Below are positions 16,141 to 26,829 of a stretch of DNA of 50,314 nt, piece after piece. The stretch covers positions 1 through 50,314 of the forward strand of contig JAGVOQ010000033.1 of assembly GCA_020052645.1 (NCBI GenBank), written 5' to 3'. Both the position numbers and the translations under genes were made by a program. Each line of letters begins with the position of its first letter. Positions within the stretch are counted from its first letter, which is position 1. The DNA comes from Candidatus Omnitrophota bacterium. GTDB lineage: Bacteria; Omnitrophota; Gorgyraeia; Velamenicoccales; Velamenicoccaceae. The notes below the pieces were generated by a model. The model did not search any database. It was not told where the DNA came from and saw nothing but the letters and a program-made list of their open reading frames with translations.

Positions 16141-17879
16141 TTCAAAGATTCCAAAAATATAACGATAACGAGTATGAGCATGACGATCGAAAGACCGGCA
16201 TTGAGGTTGCCTCGGATCGTATGTTTGGGAAGATAGTTGTTCACGATATTGTCGATATCCGCGATAAAAGTCGTCACGAACATAAAGACGCCAGGCAGCA
16301 GGGTTATGAGACAGTAGGATAATTTTTTAGAATGCTTAAGAATAAAGATGGTGCCGATGAATAGGGCGAGTGTTGCTAAAAGCTGGTTGGCGACGCCGAA
16401 CATGGGCCATATGGTTGAGATATCTCCGTTATAAACTAGATATCCCCATAGAAAGCTGATCGTGGCACTGCTTATGATTATTCCTGGCATCCAGTTGTTG
16501 CGGCCCCATCGCGGTTTGGCAAATTTTACCAATTCCTGCAGGATGTAGCGCGCTACGCGTGTTCCGGTGTCCACTGTTGTTAAGATGAAGAGCGCTTCAA
16601 ACATAATGGCAAAATGGTACCAGTAGCCCATAAGGTGTTTAAGGCCTTTGATCGACGATAAAATGACAGACATCCCCGCAGCGAGCGAGACCGCGCCGCC
16701 GGAACGTCCGGTGAGGGTTTCTCCTGTCATGCGTTCAATTTCTGAGAGATGTGTCGCCTGAAGTCCCAGCTTGGAGAAGGCTTCAGGAGAAAGATTGATC
16801 GCGAAATAATCGCCCGGCAATAAAACGGTTGCGGCAATCAAGGCCATGATGGAGACAACGGCTTCGACGAGCATTGATCCAAAAGCTATGAAGCGGATTT
16901 CAGATTCGTTGTTGATCATTTTGGGCGTTGTTCCTGATGCGACAAGACTGTGGAATCCGCTGATCGCGCCGCAGGCAATAGTGATGCAAACGAACGGCCA
17001 GACTTTTCCAGGGATGATCGGGCCTCCGCCATGTATGAATGTTGTGACAGCCGGCATTTGGATGACAGGATTGACACAAACAATGCCCAAGATCAAGAGA
17101 AGGATGGTTCCGATTTTCATGTAAGAGCTTAAATAATCCCGTGGGCATAAGAGCAGCCAAACAGGCAGGATGGAAGCGATAAAACCATAAACAGGCAGGA
17201 TGATGGAAAGAGCGGGTTTTGAAAGAAGAAAATAAGAGCCGAAGGCGGTTTTTGACAATGGTTCTCCTATGATAACGCCAAAGACAACCAGGGTGACGCC
17301 GATGAGTGAGGCTTCGACAATTTTTCCAGGCCTTAATTTGTACATATAAAGCGCAATCAAGAGAGCTATGGGGATCGTCATGGCAATCGTAAAAGTCGCC
17401 CATGAGCTTTCGCTTAAAGCATTGACGACCACGAGCGCTAATCCTGCTAGAGCGGTGATGATGATGAAGAGGATGGCAAAACCTGTGGCAAAGCCTGCGG
17501 CCGGGCTTATATGTTTTCTGGCCAGGCGGGTTAAAGACTGACCTTTCATGCGCACAGACGCAAACAGGATGACCATGTCATGTACAGCGCCGCCAAGCAC
17601 AGCCCCGATCAATATCCAAAGAAATCCCGGAAGAAAACCAAATTGAGCGGCTAAGACCGGTCCTACTAGAGGGCCGGCACCTGAAATAGCGGCAAAGTGG
17701 TGGCCAAAAAGGACATATTTATTTGTAGGATGATAATCTTTGCCATCTTGAAACGTATGGGCCGGGGTTGGGCGTTTATTATTGAAGACGAGGACTTTTG
17801 TGATGATGAATTTCGCGTAGAAGCGGTATGCCAGCGCGAAAACCAAGAGACTTATGACGATGAGGTTTAGTGCATGCAT
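16107..17879 (-). CDS. cstA: CstA family carbon-starvation protein / peptide or pyruvate transporter
   Basis: A 590-residue polytopic protein of the CstA family, somewhat shorter than E. coli CstA (701). Diagnostic parts are HHFAAISGAGPLVGPVLAAQ near residues 60-80, GGAVHDMVILFASVRMKGQS, and a C-terminal SFLWGYLVYNGDISTIWPMFGVANQLLA region (positions about 470-500). Members take up peptides or pyruvate during starvation. It is transcribed alone, convergent with the TerC operon and divergent from the MFS gene. TATAAT on the minus strand at 17905-17900 may be its -10 box, but no good -35 is seen. Confidence 0.93.
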   Translation of the reverse strand: MHALNLIVISLLVFALAYRFYAKFIITKVLVFNNKRPTPAHTFQDGKDYHPTNKYVLFGHHFAAISGAGPLVGPVLAAQFGFLPGFLWILIGAVLGGAVHDMVILFASVRMKGQSLTRLARKHISPAAGFATGFAILFIIITALAGLALVVVNALSESSWATFTIAMTIPIALLIALYMYKLRPGKIVEASLIGVTLVVFGVIIGEPLSKTAFGSYFLLSKPALSIILPVYGFIASILPVWLLLCPRDYLSSYMKIGTILLLILGIVCVNPVIQMPAVTTFIHGGGPIIPGKVWPFVCITIACGAISGFHSLVASGTTPKMINNESEIRFIAFGSMLVEAVVSIMALIAATVLLPGDYFAINLSPEAFSKLGLQATHLSEIERMTGETLTGRSGGAVSLAAGMSVILSSIKGLKHLMGYWYHFAIMFEALFILTTVDTGTRVARYILQELVKFAKPRWGRNNWMPGIIISSATISFLWGYLVYNGDISTIWPMFGVANQLLATLALFIGTIFILKHSKKLSYCLITLLPGVFMFVTTFIADIDNIVNNYLPKHTIRGNLNAGLSIVMLILVIVIFLESLKKGRILLLKKI

Positions 17880-18058
17880 AAGGGATTCCTATTGTTTCTA
17901 TTATACTCAAATGAATTATTTTTCATAGACTAAATTTTTAGTTTTTTTTGCTTGACTTGCGGTTGAGTTGAAGGAAGAATGGAACCTGACGAATATAATG
18001 TTTTTAAAATTGCAAAATTGCTATACATATTTCTGGAACCATTCATGCAAGGGAAGCG
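17880..18058. promoter_or_regulatory. Divergent promoter region between the CstA and MFS genes
   Basis: A-T-rich. A plus-strand TATAAT lies at 17994-17999 without a good -35 at normal spacing. A minus-strand TATAAT lies at 17905-17900. The sequence before the MFS start has AAGGGAAG as ribosome-binding site. No operator-like dyad was found. Confidence 0.4.
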
Positions 18059-19390
18059 ATGAGTAAAAAAAATTTCAGTCAAGGTTTAGATTTTAAGTTT
18101 ATTCTCCGGGCCTTAAGGTATCGGAATTACCGTTTATTTTTTATTGGACAGAGTATTTCTTTGGTTGGGACATGGATGCAGGCCGTGGCCTTAAGCTGGC
18201 TGGTGTATCGATTGACGAATTCAGCCTTGTTGTTAGGCGTGGTTGGTTTCGTCGGCCAGTTGCCTGCTTTTTTATTGACGCCTTTGGCCGGCGTGATCGC
18301 AGATCGGCATAACCGCCATCGGATATTGATCCTGACGCAGATTTTGTCAATGATGCAGGCGTTGATCCTGGCTTTTTTGGTTTTGACGAATAATATCGAG
18401 GTGTGGCACATCATGGGTTTAAGCCTATTAATGGGTTTGATCAATTCTTTTGATATGCCAATACGTCAGGCTTTTACCATTGAGATGATTGAGAATAAGG
18501 AAGACTTAAGCAATGCCATCGCGTTGAATTCTTCGATGGTGAACGCGGCGCGTTTAATAGGCCCGTCGATTGCAGGGATTTTGATTGCAGCTCTAGGAGA
18601 AGGCATTTGTTTTTTAATTAATGGGGTCAGTTATTTGGCGGTGATCGCATCGCTTTTACTCATGAAGATCGCCCAAAAAGAAATAAAACCGTCTTTTAAG
18701 AATGTTTTGCATGACATGAAAGAAGGCTTTGTTTATGCTTTTAACTTCTTACCTATCAGGGCCATTCTTTTGCTCTTGAGTTTGATGAGCCTTGTGGGTG
18801 TGCCTTATCAGGTTCTTATGCCAATTTTTGCCAGGGACATTTATCACGGTGGGCCTAGAATTCTTGGGTTTCTGATGGCTATGGCAGGCCTGGGCGCGTT
18901 AATGGGGGCTTTGTATTTAGCAGGAAGGAAGAGTGTCTTGGGCCTGGGGAGAGTTATCGCTACGACTTCAGGTCTTTTTGGTTTAGGGCTGATTTTGTTT
19001 TCTAGCTCTAGAATCCTGTGGTTTTCATTGTTGATGATTTGTATGGCGGGTTTTGCTATGATGGTTCAGATGGCTGCCAGCAATATAGTCTTACAGACCG
19101 TCGTGGATGAAGATAAGCGCGGTCGGATCATGAGTTTTTATACAATGGCTTTTATGGGCATGACGCCTTTTGGAAGTCTTTTGGCTGGGAGTCTGGCCAA
19201 TAAAATAGGAGCGCCTAAGACGCTCTTATGCGGAGGTTTTTGTTGTGTCTTGGGGTCTCTTGTTTTTATTAGGATTCTTCCTGCGATAAGAGCGAAGATC
19301 CGGCCACTCTATATAAAAAAAGGTATTATACCGGAAGTGGCTCAAAGCATTGAAGCCGTAACCGGCCTAGAGAACATTCTTGAAAAATAA
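18059..19390 (+). CDS. MFS transporter, EntS-like (MFS_3)
   Basis: A 443-residue major facilitator transporter. The start FRALRYRNYRLFFIGQ-type stretch (here ILRALRYRNYRLFFIGQSIS) and the loop GVIADRHNRHRILILTQ are typical of the MFS_3/EntS subfamily, which exports siderophores and other small molecules. Twelve hydrophobic segments are consistent with the length, and a cytosolic tail of about 35 residues follows. Substrate unknown. It is a single gene between CstA and the ATP synthase operon. Confidence 0.88.
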   Translation: MSKKNFSQGLDFKFILRALRYRNYRLFFIGQSISLVGTWMQAVALSWLVYRLTNSALLLGVVGFVGQLPAFLLTPLAGVIADRHNRHRILILTQILSMMQALILAFLVLTNNIEVWHIMGLSLLMGLINSFDMPIRQAFTIEMIENKEDLSNAIALNSSMVNAARLIGPSIAGILIAALGEGICFLINGVSYLAVIASLLLMKIAQKEIKPSFKNVLHDMKEGFVYAFNFLPIRAILLLLSLMSLVGVPYQVLMPIFARDIYHGGPRILGFLMAMAGLGALMGALYLAGRKSVLGLGRVIATTSGLFGLGLILFSSSRILWFSLLMICMAGFAMMVQMAASNIVLQTVVDEDKRGRIMSFYTMAFMGMTPFGSLLAGSLANKIGAPKTLLCGGFCCVLGSLVFIRILPAIRAKIRPLYIKKGIIPEVAQSIEAVTGLENILEK

Positions 19391-19447
19391 GGTAAATTGA
19401 GAACGTTTTTTTAAAGGTAAGTCGCAGGCAAAGATTATTAGAAAAGG

Positions 19448-19475
19448 TTGACAAAGTCAATTTTTGAGATAGAAT
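19448..19475 (+). promoter_or_regulatory. Promoter upstream of the ATP synthase operon
   Basis: TTGACA (19448-19453) and TAGAAT (19470-19475) with 16-base spacing make a strong sigma-70-like promoter. A terminator hairpin lies about 50 bases downstream and before the first atp gene, so the leader may be attenuated. Confidence 0.7.
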
Positions 19476-19526
19476 TATGATTCAACTATTTGATATACAT
19501 GGACTTGTTTTCTAATGAGAATGCAG

Positions 19527-19555
19527 CCAGAGATAAAGTTCTCTGGTTTTTTGTT
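19527..19555 (+). terminator. Intrinsic terminator or attenuator before atpZ
   Basis: CCAGAGA (19527-19533) pairs with TCTCTGG (19540-19546), then TTTTTTGTTTT. It lies downstream of the promoter at 19448-19475, so it either ends a short transcript of about 70 nt or ends read-through from the MFS gene. Confidence 0.75.
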
Positions 19556-19598
19556 TTATTGTTTGTGGATTAAGGCATAAGGCCAACGGAGTCGCCCT

Positions 19599-19838
19599 TT
19601 GACCACGCATAAAGAGGCTGCCTATAAACGGATTAAAATAGCAGGGATGCTTGCGTATATCCCTTTTATTCTGATCGCCGGCCCATGGGCCGGATACAGT
19701 CTTGGAGAAGTGGTCGAAAGAAAATTCAGCTTAGGCCCTATGGCTTTATTAGCGGGTTTTGGTTTGGGTATGGTTGTTGCAATCGTTGAAATTTTCAGGA
19801 TCGTCAAGCTTACCTTAAAGATAAGCAGCAGGGATTAG
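19599..19838 (+). CDS. atpZ: AtpZ-like small membrane protein of the ATP synthase operon
   Basis: A 79-residue protein with two hydrophobic segments (about 15-33 and 44-66) and the family pattern PWAGYSLGEVVERKF between them. AtpZ and AtpI proteins are encoded at the start of many atp operons and are implicated in c-ring assembly and Mg2+/Ca2+ supply. The TTG start at 19599 follows a CGGAG site. It is separated from atpI by two bases. Confidence 0.8.
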   Translation: MTTHKEAAYKRIKIAGMLAYIPFILIAGPWAGYSLGEVVERKFSLGPMALLAGFGLGMVVAIVEIFRIVKLTLKISSRD

Positions 19839-19840
19839 GA

Positions 19841-20212
19841 ATGGAAACTTTCGTAAATAGAACAATCCAGATCACGACTCTTATTGCTGTGGTGAGCGCT
19901 TTTGCTTTGATCATGAGCCAGCAATTGATTTGGGCCGAAGGGTTTTTAGTGGCAGTGCTCTGGTCCATTTTGAACTTTTGGCTTTCTTCGGAGGTTTTAA
20001 AGATCGCCATTTTTAAAGAAAATAAGCAGAAGCTTTTTCTTATGCTCTTGGTGAAGTTCCCTTTATTGTATTTACTCGGGTTTTTTGTTTTGATATCCCG
20101 GCTTTTTGAGGTTTCAAGCCTTTTGACCGGATTACCTCTTGTCTGGGTTGTTATGGGAGTCATTAAATTATGTCCGAAGTTCATGCCGTCAGCGCAGAAT
20201 TGCCAAATTTAG
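19841..20212 (+). CDS. atpI: ATP synthase protein I (AtpI-like)
   Basis: A 123-residue protein with four hydrophobic segments (METFVNRTIQITTLIAVVSA at the start, then FLVAVLWSILNFWLSSEV and LVKFPLLYLLGFFVLISRLF). Size, topology and position between atpZ and atpB match AtpI, the assembly factor for the c-ring. GGGATTAGG precedes the ATG. Its 3' end overlaps atpB by 43 bases. Confidence 0.75.
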   Translation: METFVNRTIQITTLIAVVSAFALIMSQQLIWAEGFLVAVLWSILNFWLSSEVLKIAIFKENKQKLFLMLLVKFPLLYLLGFFVLISRLFEVSSLLTGLPLVWVVMGVIKLCPKFMPSAQNCQI

Positions 20213-20946
20213 TTACCCTTATCGCCGAGCGATTTGAGGGGTACGTTTTTGCTCAAAAGCTTGTTCTTTGGGAAAATGTTATTTTTTCTTTTTTGATCAT
20301 TCTTGTCCTGTCTTTATGGGCGATTCTGGTTTCAAGAAAAAGACAGGAAGTGCCGGGTCGTTTGCAGAATGCCGCTGAAGTTTTAGTGGGCGGGCTTGAT
20401 GATTTTGTATGCGGCATTTTAGGGCCCAAAGGCCGTAGATACACACCTTTTATTGGGACCCTTTTCATCTATATCCTTTGCATGAACTTGTTTGGTATTG
20501 TGCCGTTTATGAAATCTCCGACCAGCAGTTGGTCAACAACGCTGGCCTTGGCCCTGTGCGTGTTTTGTTATGTTCAATATTCTGCTTTTAAACAAAATGG
20601 TTTTTTAGGGTATATCGACCATCTTATGGAGAGGCCGCGCGGTTTTTTGGCATTTTCTGCGGTGATTCCTTTGCTGATGTTTTTCCTGCATGTGATGGGT
20701 GAGTTGGTAAAGCCCTTGAGCCTGTCTTTGCGTTTAAGAAGCAATATTTGGGGCGATGACATGCTTTTGGCCATTATGGCGAAATTCGGACTTCCGGGCC
20801 TGCCCATGTTGTTGTTTAATACAATACTTGCGATCATCGCCGGCGTAGTTCAGGCGGTTGTATTTTGTCTTTTGACGACGATTTATTTTGCGCTGATTTT
20901 GCCTCATGAAGAAGAGGCGAGGGGATCAAATAAGGCCACAACTTAA
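20170..20946 (+). CDS. atpB: F1Fo ATP synthase subunit a
   Basis: A 258-residue stator channel subunit. The essential arginine is Arg188 in KPLSLSLRLRSNIWGDD. The last helices (LFNTILAIIAGVVQAVVFCLL) carry the conserved Gln of the half-channel. The motif differs from E. coli (LRLFGN) by RLRSN, so R190 is an extra positive charge beside the key residue. The ATG at 20170 has GGGAG upstream and lies inside the atpI reading frame. The usual next gene, atpE, is about 435 bases away, beyond a structured RNA region. Confidence 0.96.
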   Translation: MSEVHAVSAELPNLVTLIAERFEGYVFAQKLVLWENVIFSFLIILVLSLWAILVSRKRQEVPGRLQNAAEVLVGGLDDFVCGILGPKGRRYTPFIGTLFIYILCMNLFGIVPFMKSPTSSWSTTLALALCVFCYVQYSAFKQNGFLGYIDHLMERPRGFLAFSAVIPLLMFFLHVMGELVKPLSLSLRLRSNIWGDDMLLAIMAKFGLPGLPMLLFNTILAIIAGVVQAVVFCLLTTIYFALILPHEEEARGSNKATT

Positions 20947-20997
20947 GAGAGCCGTCGATTTTCGGCAGGCGAACTTAAGTTGTTTTGGTCGCATTTG

Positions 20998-21115
20998 ACC
21001 CAGCACTAATTTTTCATAAAAATTAGTGCTGGGTTTAATTCGCGCAAATGACTTATGCTATGAAAAGCGTTCCCTGCCTGCCGGCAGGCAGGCATAAGTC
21101 ATGCGCTCATTAAAG
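20998..21115 (+). promoter_or_regulatory. RNA module W, copy 2 (between atpB and atpE)
   Basis: Helix 1 is a perfect 17-bp inverted repeat, 20998-21014 with 21018-21034 (ACCCAGCACTAATTTTT, loop CAT). The linker is TTAATTC. Helix 2 is GCGC (21042-21045) with GCGC (21103-21106), an unpaired AA (21046-21047), and ATGACTTATG (21048-21057) with CATAAGTCAT (21093-21102). Inside helix 2 is a 10-bp loopless palindrome arm pair, CCTGCCTGCC and GGCAGGCAGG (21073-21092). TCATTAAAG follows at 21107-21115. Same architecture as 11105-11271, with compensatory changes in both helices. Confidence 0.8.
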
Positions 21116-21157
21116 GAAAATAAACTTTACTCCGTATTTTACAATCCCCAAGGGGAT

Positions 21158-21233
21158 GGACCTTACTAATTCCATACAAAGGAAGGGTCCTACCCAGAAA
21201 GGGTGCCCTTTCTTATCCATATAAAGGAAGGGG
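21158..21233 (+). promoter_or_regulatory. RNA modules Y-Z-Y in the atpE leader
   Basis: Y hairpin 21158-21190 has outer stem GGACC/GGTCC and loop TAATTCCATACAAA. Z hairpin 21192-21204 is ACCC-AGAAA-GGGT. A second Y hairpin lies at 21205-21233 (GCCCTT with AAGGAAGGGGC, loop containing TATCCATATAAA). The same Y-Z-Y order occurs at 33784-33865 with covarying stem bases, and Z-Y at 26755-26793. Confidence 0.7.
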
Positions 21234-21254
21234 CTAAATTAGAGAAATTGTTTT

Positions 21255-21364
21255 GCTCCTCATCTTTTCTAGGAATAACATCAATGAGGGAAGATTCGGA
21301 GTTGATTCCTGTAAAGAGACAGGAATCAAGAGTTCACTCGTTCGCCATTGAGGCAATGGCGAAC
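21255..21364 (+). promoter_or_regulatory. RNA module X, copy 1, and expression-platform hairpins before atpE
   Basis: CTCC (21256-21259) pairs with GGAG (21298-21301) and ATC (21262-21264) with GAT (21293-21295), with the module-X marker GATTCGGAGTTGA on the 3' side. TTGATTCCTGT (21302-21312) then pairs with ACAGGAATCAA (21319-21329). GTTCGCCATTG (21340-21350) pairs with CAATGGCGAAC (21354-21364), ending seven bases before the AGGAGG of atpE. The internal hairpin differs from the other X copies, so this is the most divergent clear member. Confidence 0.5.
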
Positions 21365-21381
21365 TCATGAAGGAGGCTCGT

Positions 21382-21612
21382 ATGGATTATAAAGTAGCGT
21401 TGGGATTTGCAATACCTTTAAGCTTGGCGATTGTTGGTTTTGGTTCAGCGATTGCTTTGGGAAGAGCTGTGTCTTCAGCCATGGATGCTACAGGCAGACA
21501 GCCTGAAGCAGCGACCAAGATATTGATCAATATGGCTACAGGCTGCGCGTTTATTGAAGCGTTAACGATCTATGCGCTTGTGTTTGCTTTTTCGTTGGCC
21601 GGCAAGTTTTAA
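21382..21612 (+). CDS. atpE: F1Fo ATP synthase subunit c
   Basis: A 76-residue proteolipid of two helices with the polar loop GRQPEA (38-43) and ion-binding Glu59 in FIEALTIYALV. The ATG at 21382 is chosen because AGGAGG lies just upstream; an ATG at 21367 would add five residues but has no such site. Sodium-type c subunits carry a Gln in helix 1 and Ser/Thr after the Glu. Here the equivalent positions are Leu26 and Ala60, so proton coupling is more likely. It has its own long structured leader. Confidence 0.95.
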   Translation: MDYKVALGFAIPLSLAIVGFGSAIALGRAVSSAMDATGRQPEAATKILINMATGCAFIEALTIYALVFAFSLAGKF

Positions 21613-21627
21613 GGAGCGGCTTAAAAA

Positions 21628-22125
21628 ATGGAACTGCTGAAGCTTTTAACGACAAACGAGATCGTCGCTCAGGTCATTAATTTTCTGATCCTTTTTTTCC
21701 TGTTGCGTATTTTTTTGTGGAAACGCATTTTAGGGATTTTGGATGAGCGGCGTGAAAAAATCGCGCAAGATTTTAAGACGATAGAAGGCACAAAAAAGTC
21801 GGTCGAAGAGCTCAAAAATGATTATGAAAAGAAGATGGGTTCTATTGAAGAGATGGCCAAAACTAAAATGCATGAGGCTGTTTTAGAAGGCGGTAAGATC
21901 GTCAGCGAAATCAAAAAAGAAGCTTACCGGGACGCTGAAAAGATCATTCAATCAGCTCGCGCGGATATCCGTTATGAAATAACAAAAGCCAAAAATGAAC
22001 TTAAAGACAAGGTGGTTGATCTCACTATTCAGGCAACGGAGAGCGTCATTCGGGAAAAGTTAACGGTGGAGAGCGATAAAAAAATCGTTAAAGAATTTTT
22101 AGATCAAATGGAAGAATTATCTTAA
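21628..22125 (+). CDS. atpF: F1Fo ATP synthase subunit b
   Basis: A 165-residue peripheral-stalk subunit. One N-terminal membrane helix (about 10-29, VAQVINFLILFFLLRIFLW) is followed by the conserved KRILGILDERREKI start of a long charged coiled coil. Length and position between atpE and atpH are normal, and only one b gene is present. AAGGAGCGG precedes it by about ten bases. It overlaps atpH by one base. Confidence 0.96.
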   Translation: MELLKLLTTNEIVAQVINFLILFFLLRIFLWKRILGILDERREKIAQDFKTIEGTKKSVEELKNDYEKKMGSIEEMAKTKMHEAVLEGGKIVSEIKKEAYRDAEKIIQSARADIRYEITKAKNELKDKVVDLTIQATESVIREKLTVESDKKIVKEFLDQMEELS

Positions 22126-22661
22126 TGAATATTATTCTTTCTAAAAGATATGCGGAAGCTTTTATCAGTTATGCCAAACCTATTTTAGGTTTGGATGAAA
22201 TTGTCGACGAATTTAAGAATTTAAAATTTGTCCTTGTCCAGAATCCCGAGCTGAAGGCGTTTTTGGAAAATTATGGGATCCTTCATAAAGAAAAATATGA
22301 CACGATCGAGAGTGTCCTAAAAGATTTTTCCCGTGAGTTGAGGGATTTTCTGAAATATCTTGTGCATAAAGACCGCATCAGCCATATCCTTGAGATGTGT
22401 GATTATGTGCGCGTGACCTACGCCCATGGAGAAGCAGTGGATGCTCTTTTAAAAACATCGTATCCTTTAGATTTGGAATTGATACAGGCTATTAAAGACA
22501 GTGCTGAGAGAAAATGCGGGAAGAAACTGAATTTGCATATTCAGTATGATGGTGATCTTTTGGGGGGTGTGCGCTTGACGGTGGGCCATTTGGTTTTTGA
22601 CGGTTCTGTTAAGAGGCGGCTTGAAGAGTTGAGAGAGAAACTAAAGACAGTAAGGATATAA
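22125..22661 (+). CDS. atpH: F1Fo ATP synthase subunit delta
   Basis: A 178-residue delta subunit joining the peripheral stalk to F1. The N-terminus has [12 protein letters not shown], the family hallmark, and the C-terminal part has [27 protein letters not shown], the conserved closing segment. It starts on the last base of the atpF stop and ends four bases before atpA. Confidence 0.96.
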   Translation: MNIILSKRYAEAFISYAKPILGLDEIVDEFKNLKFVLVQNPELKAFLENYGILHKEKYDTIESVLKDFSRELRDFLKYLVHKDRISHILEMCDYVRVTYAHGEAVDALLKTSYPLDLELIQAIKDSAERKCGKKLNLHIQYDGDLLGGVRLTVGHLVFDGSVKRRLEELREKLKTVRI

Positions 22662-22665
22662 TATT

Positions 22666-24192
22666 ATGGATATACGGCCCGAAGAAGTTACGTCTGTAAT
22701 TAAGCAGGAACTGGAAAAGTATAAAGCGCGTCTTAGGATGGAATCCGTAGGGACGGTCATCCAGGTGGGCGACGCTATCGCGCGGGTCTATGGGCTTGAT
22801 AATGTTATGACCGGCGAAATGGTTCAGTTTCAATCCCAGGTGTATGGGATGGTGTTGAATTTGGAGGAGGATAGCGTCGGTGTTGTTATTTTTGGCGCTG
22901 ACAACCCTGAGCAAAATATCAAAGAAGGTGATTCGGTTAAAAGGACAGGAAAGATTGTTCAGATGCCTGTTGGAGAGGTGCTGAAAGGCCGTGTGATTTC
23001 GGCTTTGGGAGCACCCATTGACGGTAAAGGGCCTGTTGTTACCAATAAATTCCGGACCATGGAATTTGACGCTCCCACTGTTATTGATCGTCAGCCTGTA
23101 AAAGAATCTTTAGAGACAGGGATCAAGGGGATCGATGCCATGATTCCTATTGGCCGTGGTCAGCGCGAATTGATCATTGGAGACCGGCAGACCGGAAAAA
23201 CCGCTTTGGTGCTTGATGCTATTATTAATCAGAAAGGCAAAGATGTTTATTGCGTCTATGTAGCCATTGGACAAAAAGTCGCCAGTATCGTAGCTGTGGC
23301 TGAAATTTTGGAAAAATACGGCGCCATGGAATATACAACGATTGTGAGCGCTTCGTCTCGTGCGTCAGCGTCTCAGCAGTATCTGGCTCCATACGCGGGA
23401 TGCGCCATTGGCGAAGAATTCATGTATTCGGGTAAAGATGTTCTTGTTGTGTATGATGATTTGTCCCATCATGCTCAGGCGTATCGGCAGCTTTCGCTTC
23501 TCTTGAGGCGGCCGCCAGGACGCGAGGCTTACCCTGGAGATATATTTTATCTGCATTCAAGGCTCCTGGAACGAGCGGCGAAATTAAGCGATAAACTCGG
23601 TGGAGGATCACTCACGGCTATTCCTATTGTTGAAACTCAGGCGGGTGATATTACCAGTTATATTCCTACCAACGTGATCTCTATTACCGACGGTCAAATA
23701 TATTTAGAAAATGATCTTTTTTATTCCGGCGTACGGCCTGCGATCAACGTTGGTTTGTCAGTTTCTCGTGTGGGCGGTAAGGCTCAGGCAAAGGCCATGC
23801 GGCAGGTGGCTGGAAAATTACGCCTGGATTTGGCTCAGTACAGGGAGCTTTTGACATTTTCAAGTTTTGGCGCAGAAGTTGATAAAACGACTCAGGCTCA
23901 ATTGAATCGTGGTGAACGGATGGTTGAGATATTAAAGCAGGAGCAATACAAACCATTGTCGCTCGCGCGACAGGTGATGATCATTTACACAGGCATAAAA
24001 GGATTTTTAGACGATGTGTCTTCTGATTTGATCAAAAAGTTTGAAATAGAATTTTATTTATTCATTGAAAAGAAATATCCCGAACTTGAGAGCGGCATAC
24101 AAACTAAGAAAATTTTGGACGATGATTTAGCGAAACAGTTAGATGAGGCGATCCGATTGTTTAAGCTTGAATTTTTAAAAAATAAATCATAG
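22666..24192 (+). CDS. atpA: F1Fo ATP synthase subunit alpha
   Basis: A 508-residue non-catalytic nucleotide-binding subunit of F1. The Walker A is GDRQTGKT at 172-179. ALVVYDD-type Walker B (here [16 protein letters not shown]) and the [15 protein letters not shown] segment with the arginine finger region are intact. Length is normal. It is preceded by atpH (four bases) and followed by atpG (three bases). Confidence 0.98.
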   Translation: MDIRPEEVTSVIKQELEKYKARLRMESVGTVIQVGDAIARVYGLDNVMTGEMVQFQSQVYGMVLNLEEDSVGVVIFGADNPEQNIKEGDSVKRTGKIVQMPVGEVLKGRVISALGAPIDGKGPVVTNKFRTMEFDAPTVIDRQPVKESLETGIKGIDAMIPIGRGQRELIIGDRQTGKTALVLDAIINQKGKDVYCVYVAIGQKVASIVAVAEILEKYGAMEYTTIVSASSRASASQQYLAPYAGCAIGEEFMYSGKDVLVVYDDLSHHAQAYRQLSLLLRRPPGREAYPGDIFYLHSRLLERAAKLSDKLGGGSLTAIPIVETQAGDITSYIPTNVISITDGQIYLENDLFYSGVRPAINVGLSVSRVGGKAQAKAMRQVAGKLRLDLAQYRELLTFSSFGAEVDKTTQAQLNRGERMVEILKQEQYKPLSLARQVMIIYTGIKGFLDDVSSDLIKKFEIEFYLFIEKKYPELESGIQTKKILDDDLAKQLDEAIRLFKLEFLKNKS

Positions 24193-24195
24193 ATT

Positions 24196-26455
<2,260 letters not shown>

Positions 26456-26464
26456 GTCTAAACA

Positions 26465-26734
26465 ATGGCAAAAGAATTTCATTTAACCGTTCTATCCCCG
26501 ACAAAAAGTCTTTATAATGGCAAGGTTGTTTCATTGGTCGCGCCTGCGGCTTTGGGGTATTTGGGCATTTTAGCGGATCACGCGCCTTTGATCGCCGGTT
26601 TAAAAAAAGGGAAGATCATGATTAAAGAATCTTCAGGTGGCGATGTTTTGCTTGAAACTCAAACGCGAGGTTTTTTAGAAGTTAAAAATAATAATGTGAC
26701 GATTATTTTAGATCGTCCTAGTGGCGTATGTTGA
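26465..26734 (+). CDS. atpC: F1Fo ATP synthase subunit epsilon, short form
   Basis: An 89-residue epsilon subunit with the N-terminal beta-sandwich only (LTVLSPTKSLYNGKVVSLVAPAALGYLGILADHAPL). Typical bacterial epsilon is about 130-140 residues and has two C-terminal helices that can insert into F1 and block ATP hydrolysis. Those helices are absent here, and the gene ends after the sandwich (IILDRPSGVC). Loss of this brake would permit ATP-driven pumping; this is an inference. It is the last gene of the operon. Confidence 0.95.
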   Translation: MAKEFHLTVLSPTKSLYNGKVVSLVAPAALGYLGILADHAPLIAGLKKGKIMIKESSGGDVLLETQTRGFLEVKNNNVTIILDRPSGVC

Positions 26735-26754
26735 AAAAAAGAACTCCTGGTTTG

Positions 26755-26793
26755 ACCCAGAAAGGGTAGTCCTGCCCAATTCCACATTAGGGT
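26755..26793 (+). promoter_or_regulatory. RNA modules Z-Y before exbB
   Basis: Z hairpin 26756-26768 is ACCC-AGAAA-GGGT. A Y-like hairpin follows at 26769-26793 (CCTGCCC with GGGTAGG, loop AATTCCACATTA). Both lie between atpC and the module-X copy upstream of exbB. ACTCCTGGTTTGA just upstream (26743-26755) resembles the start of module X at 49435, but its partner strand is not evident. Confidence 0.5.
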
Positions 26794-26829
26794 AGGGGGA
26801 TAAGCCTGTGGTTTGTTAAGGAAAAAATG

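Noticed and set aside
21382-21612. Sodium-specific c-ring
   Set aside because: The helix-1 Gln and the Ser/Thr after the ion-binding Glu are missing (Leu26, Ala60), favouring protons. The hppA signature (Lys490, Thr493) also fits the proton-pumping type.
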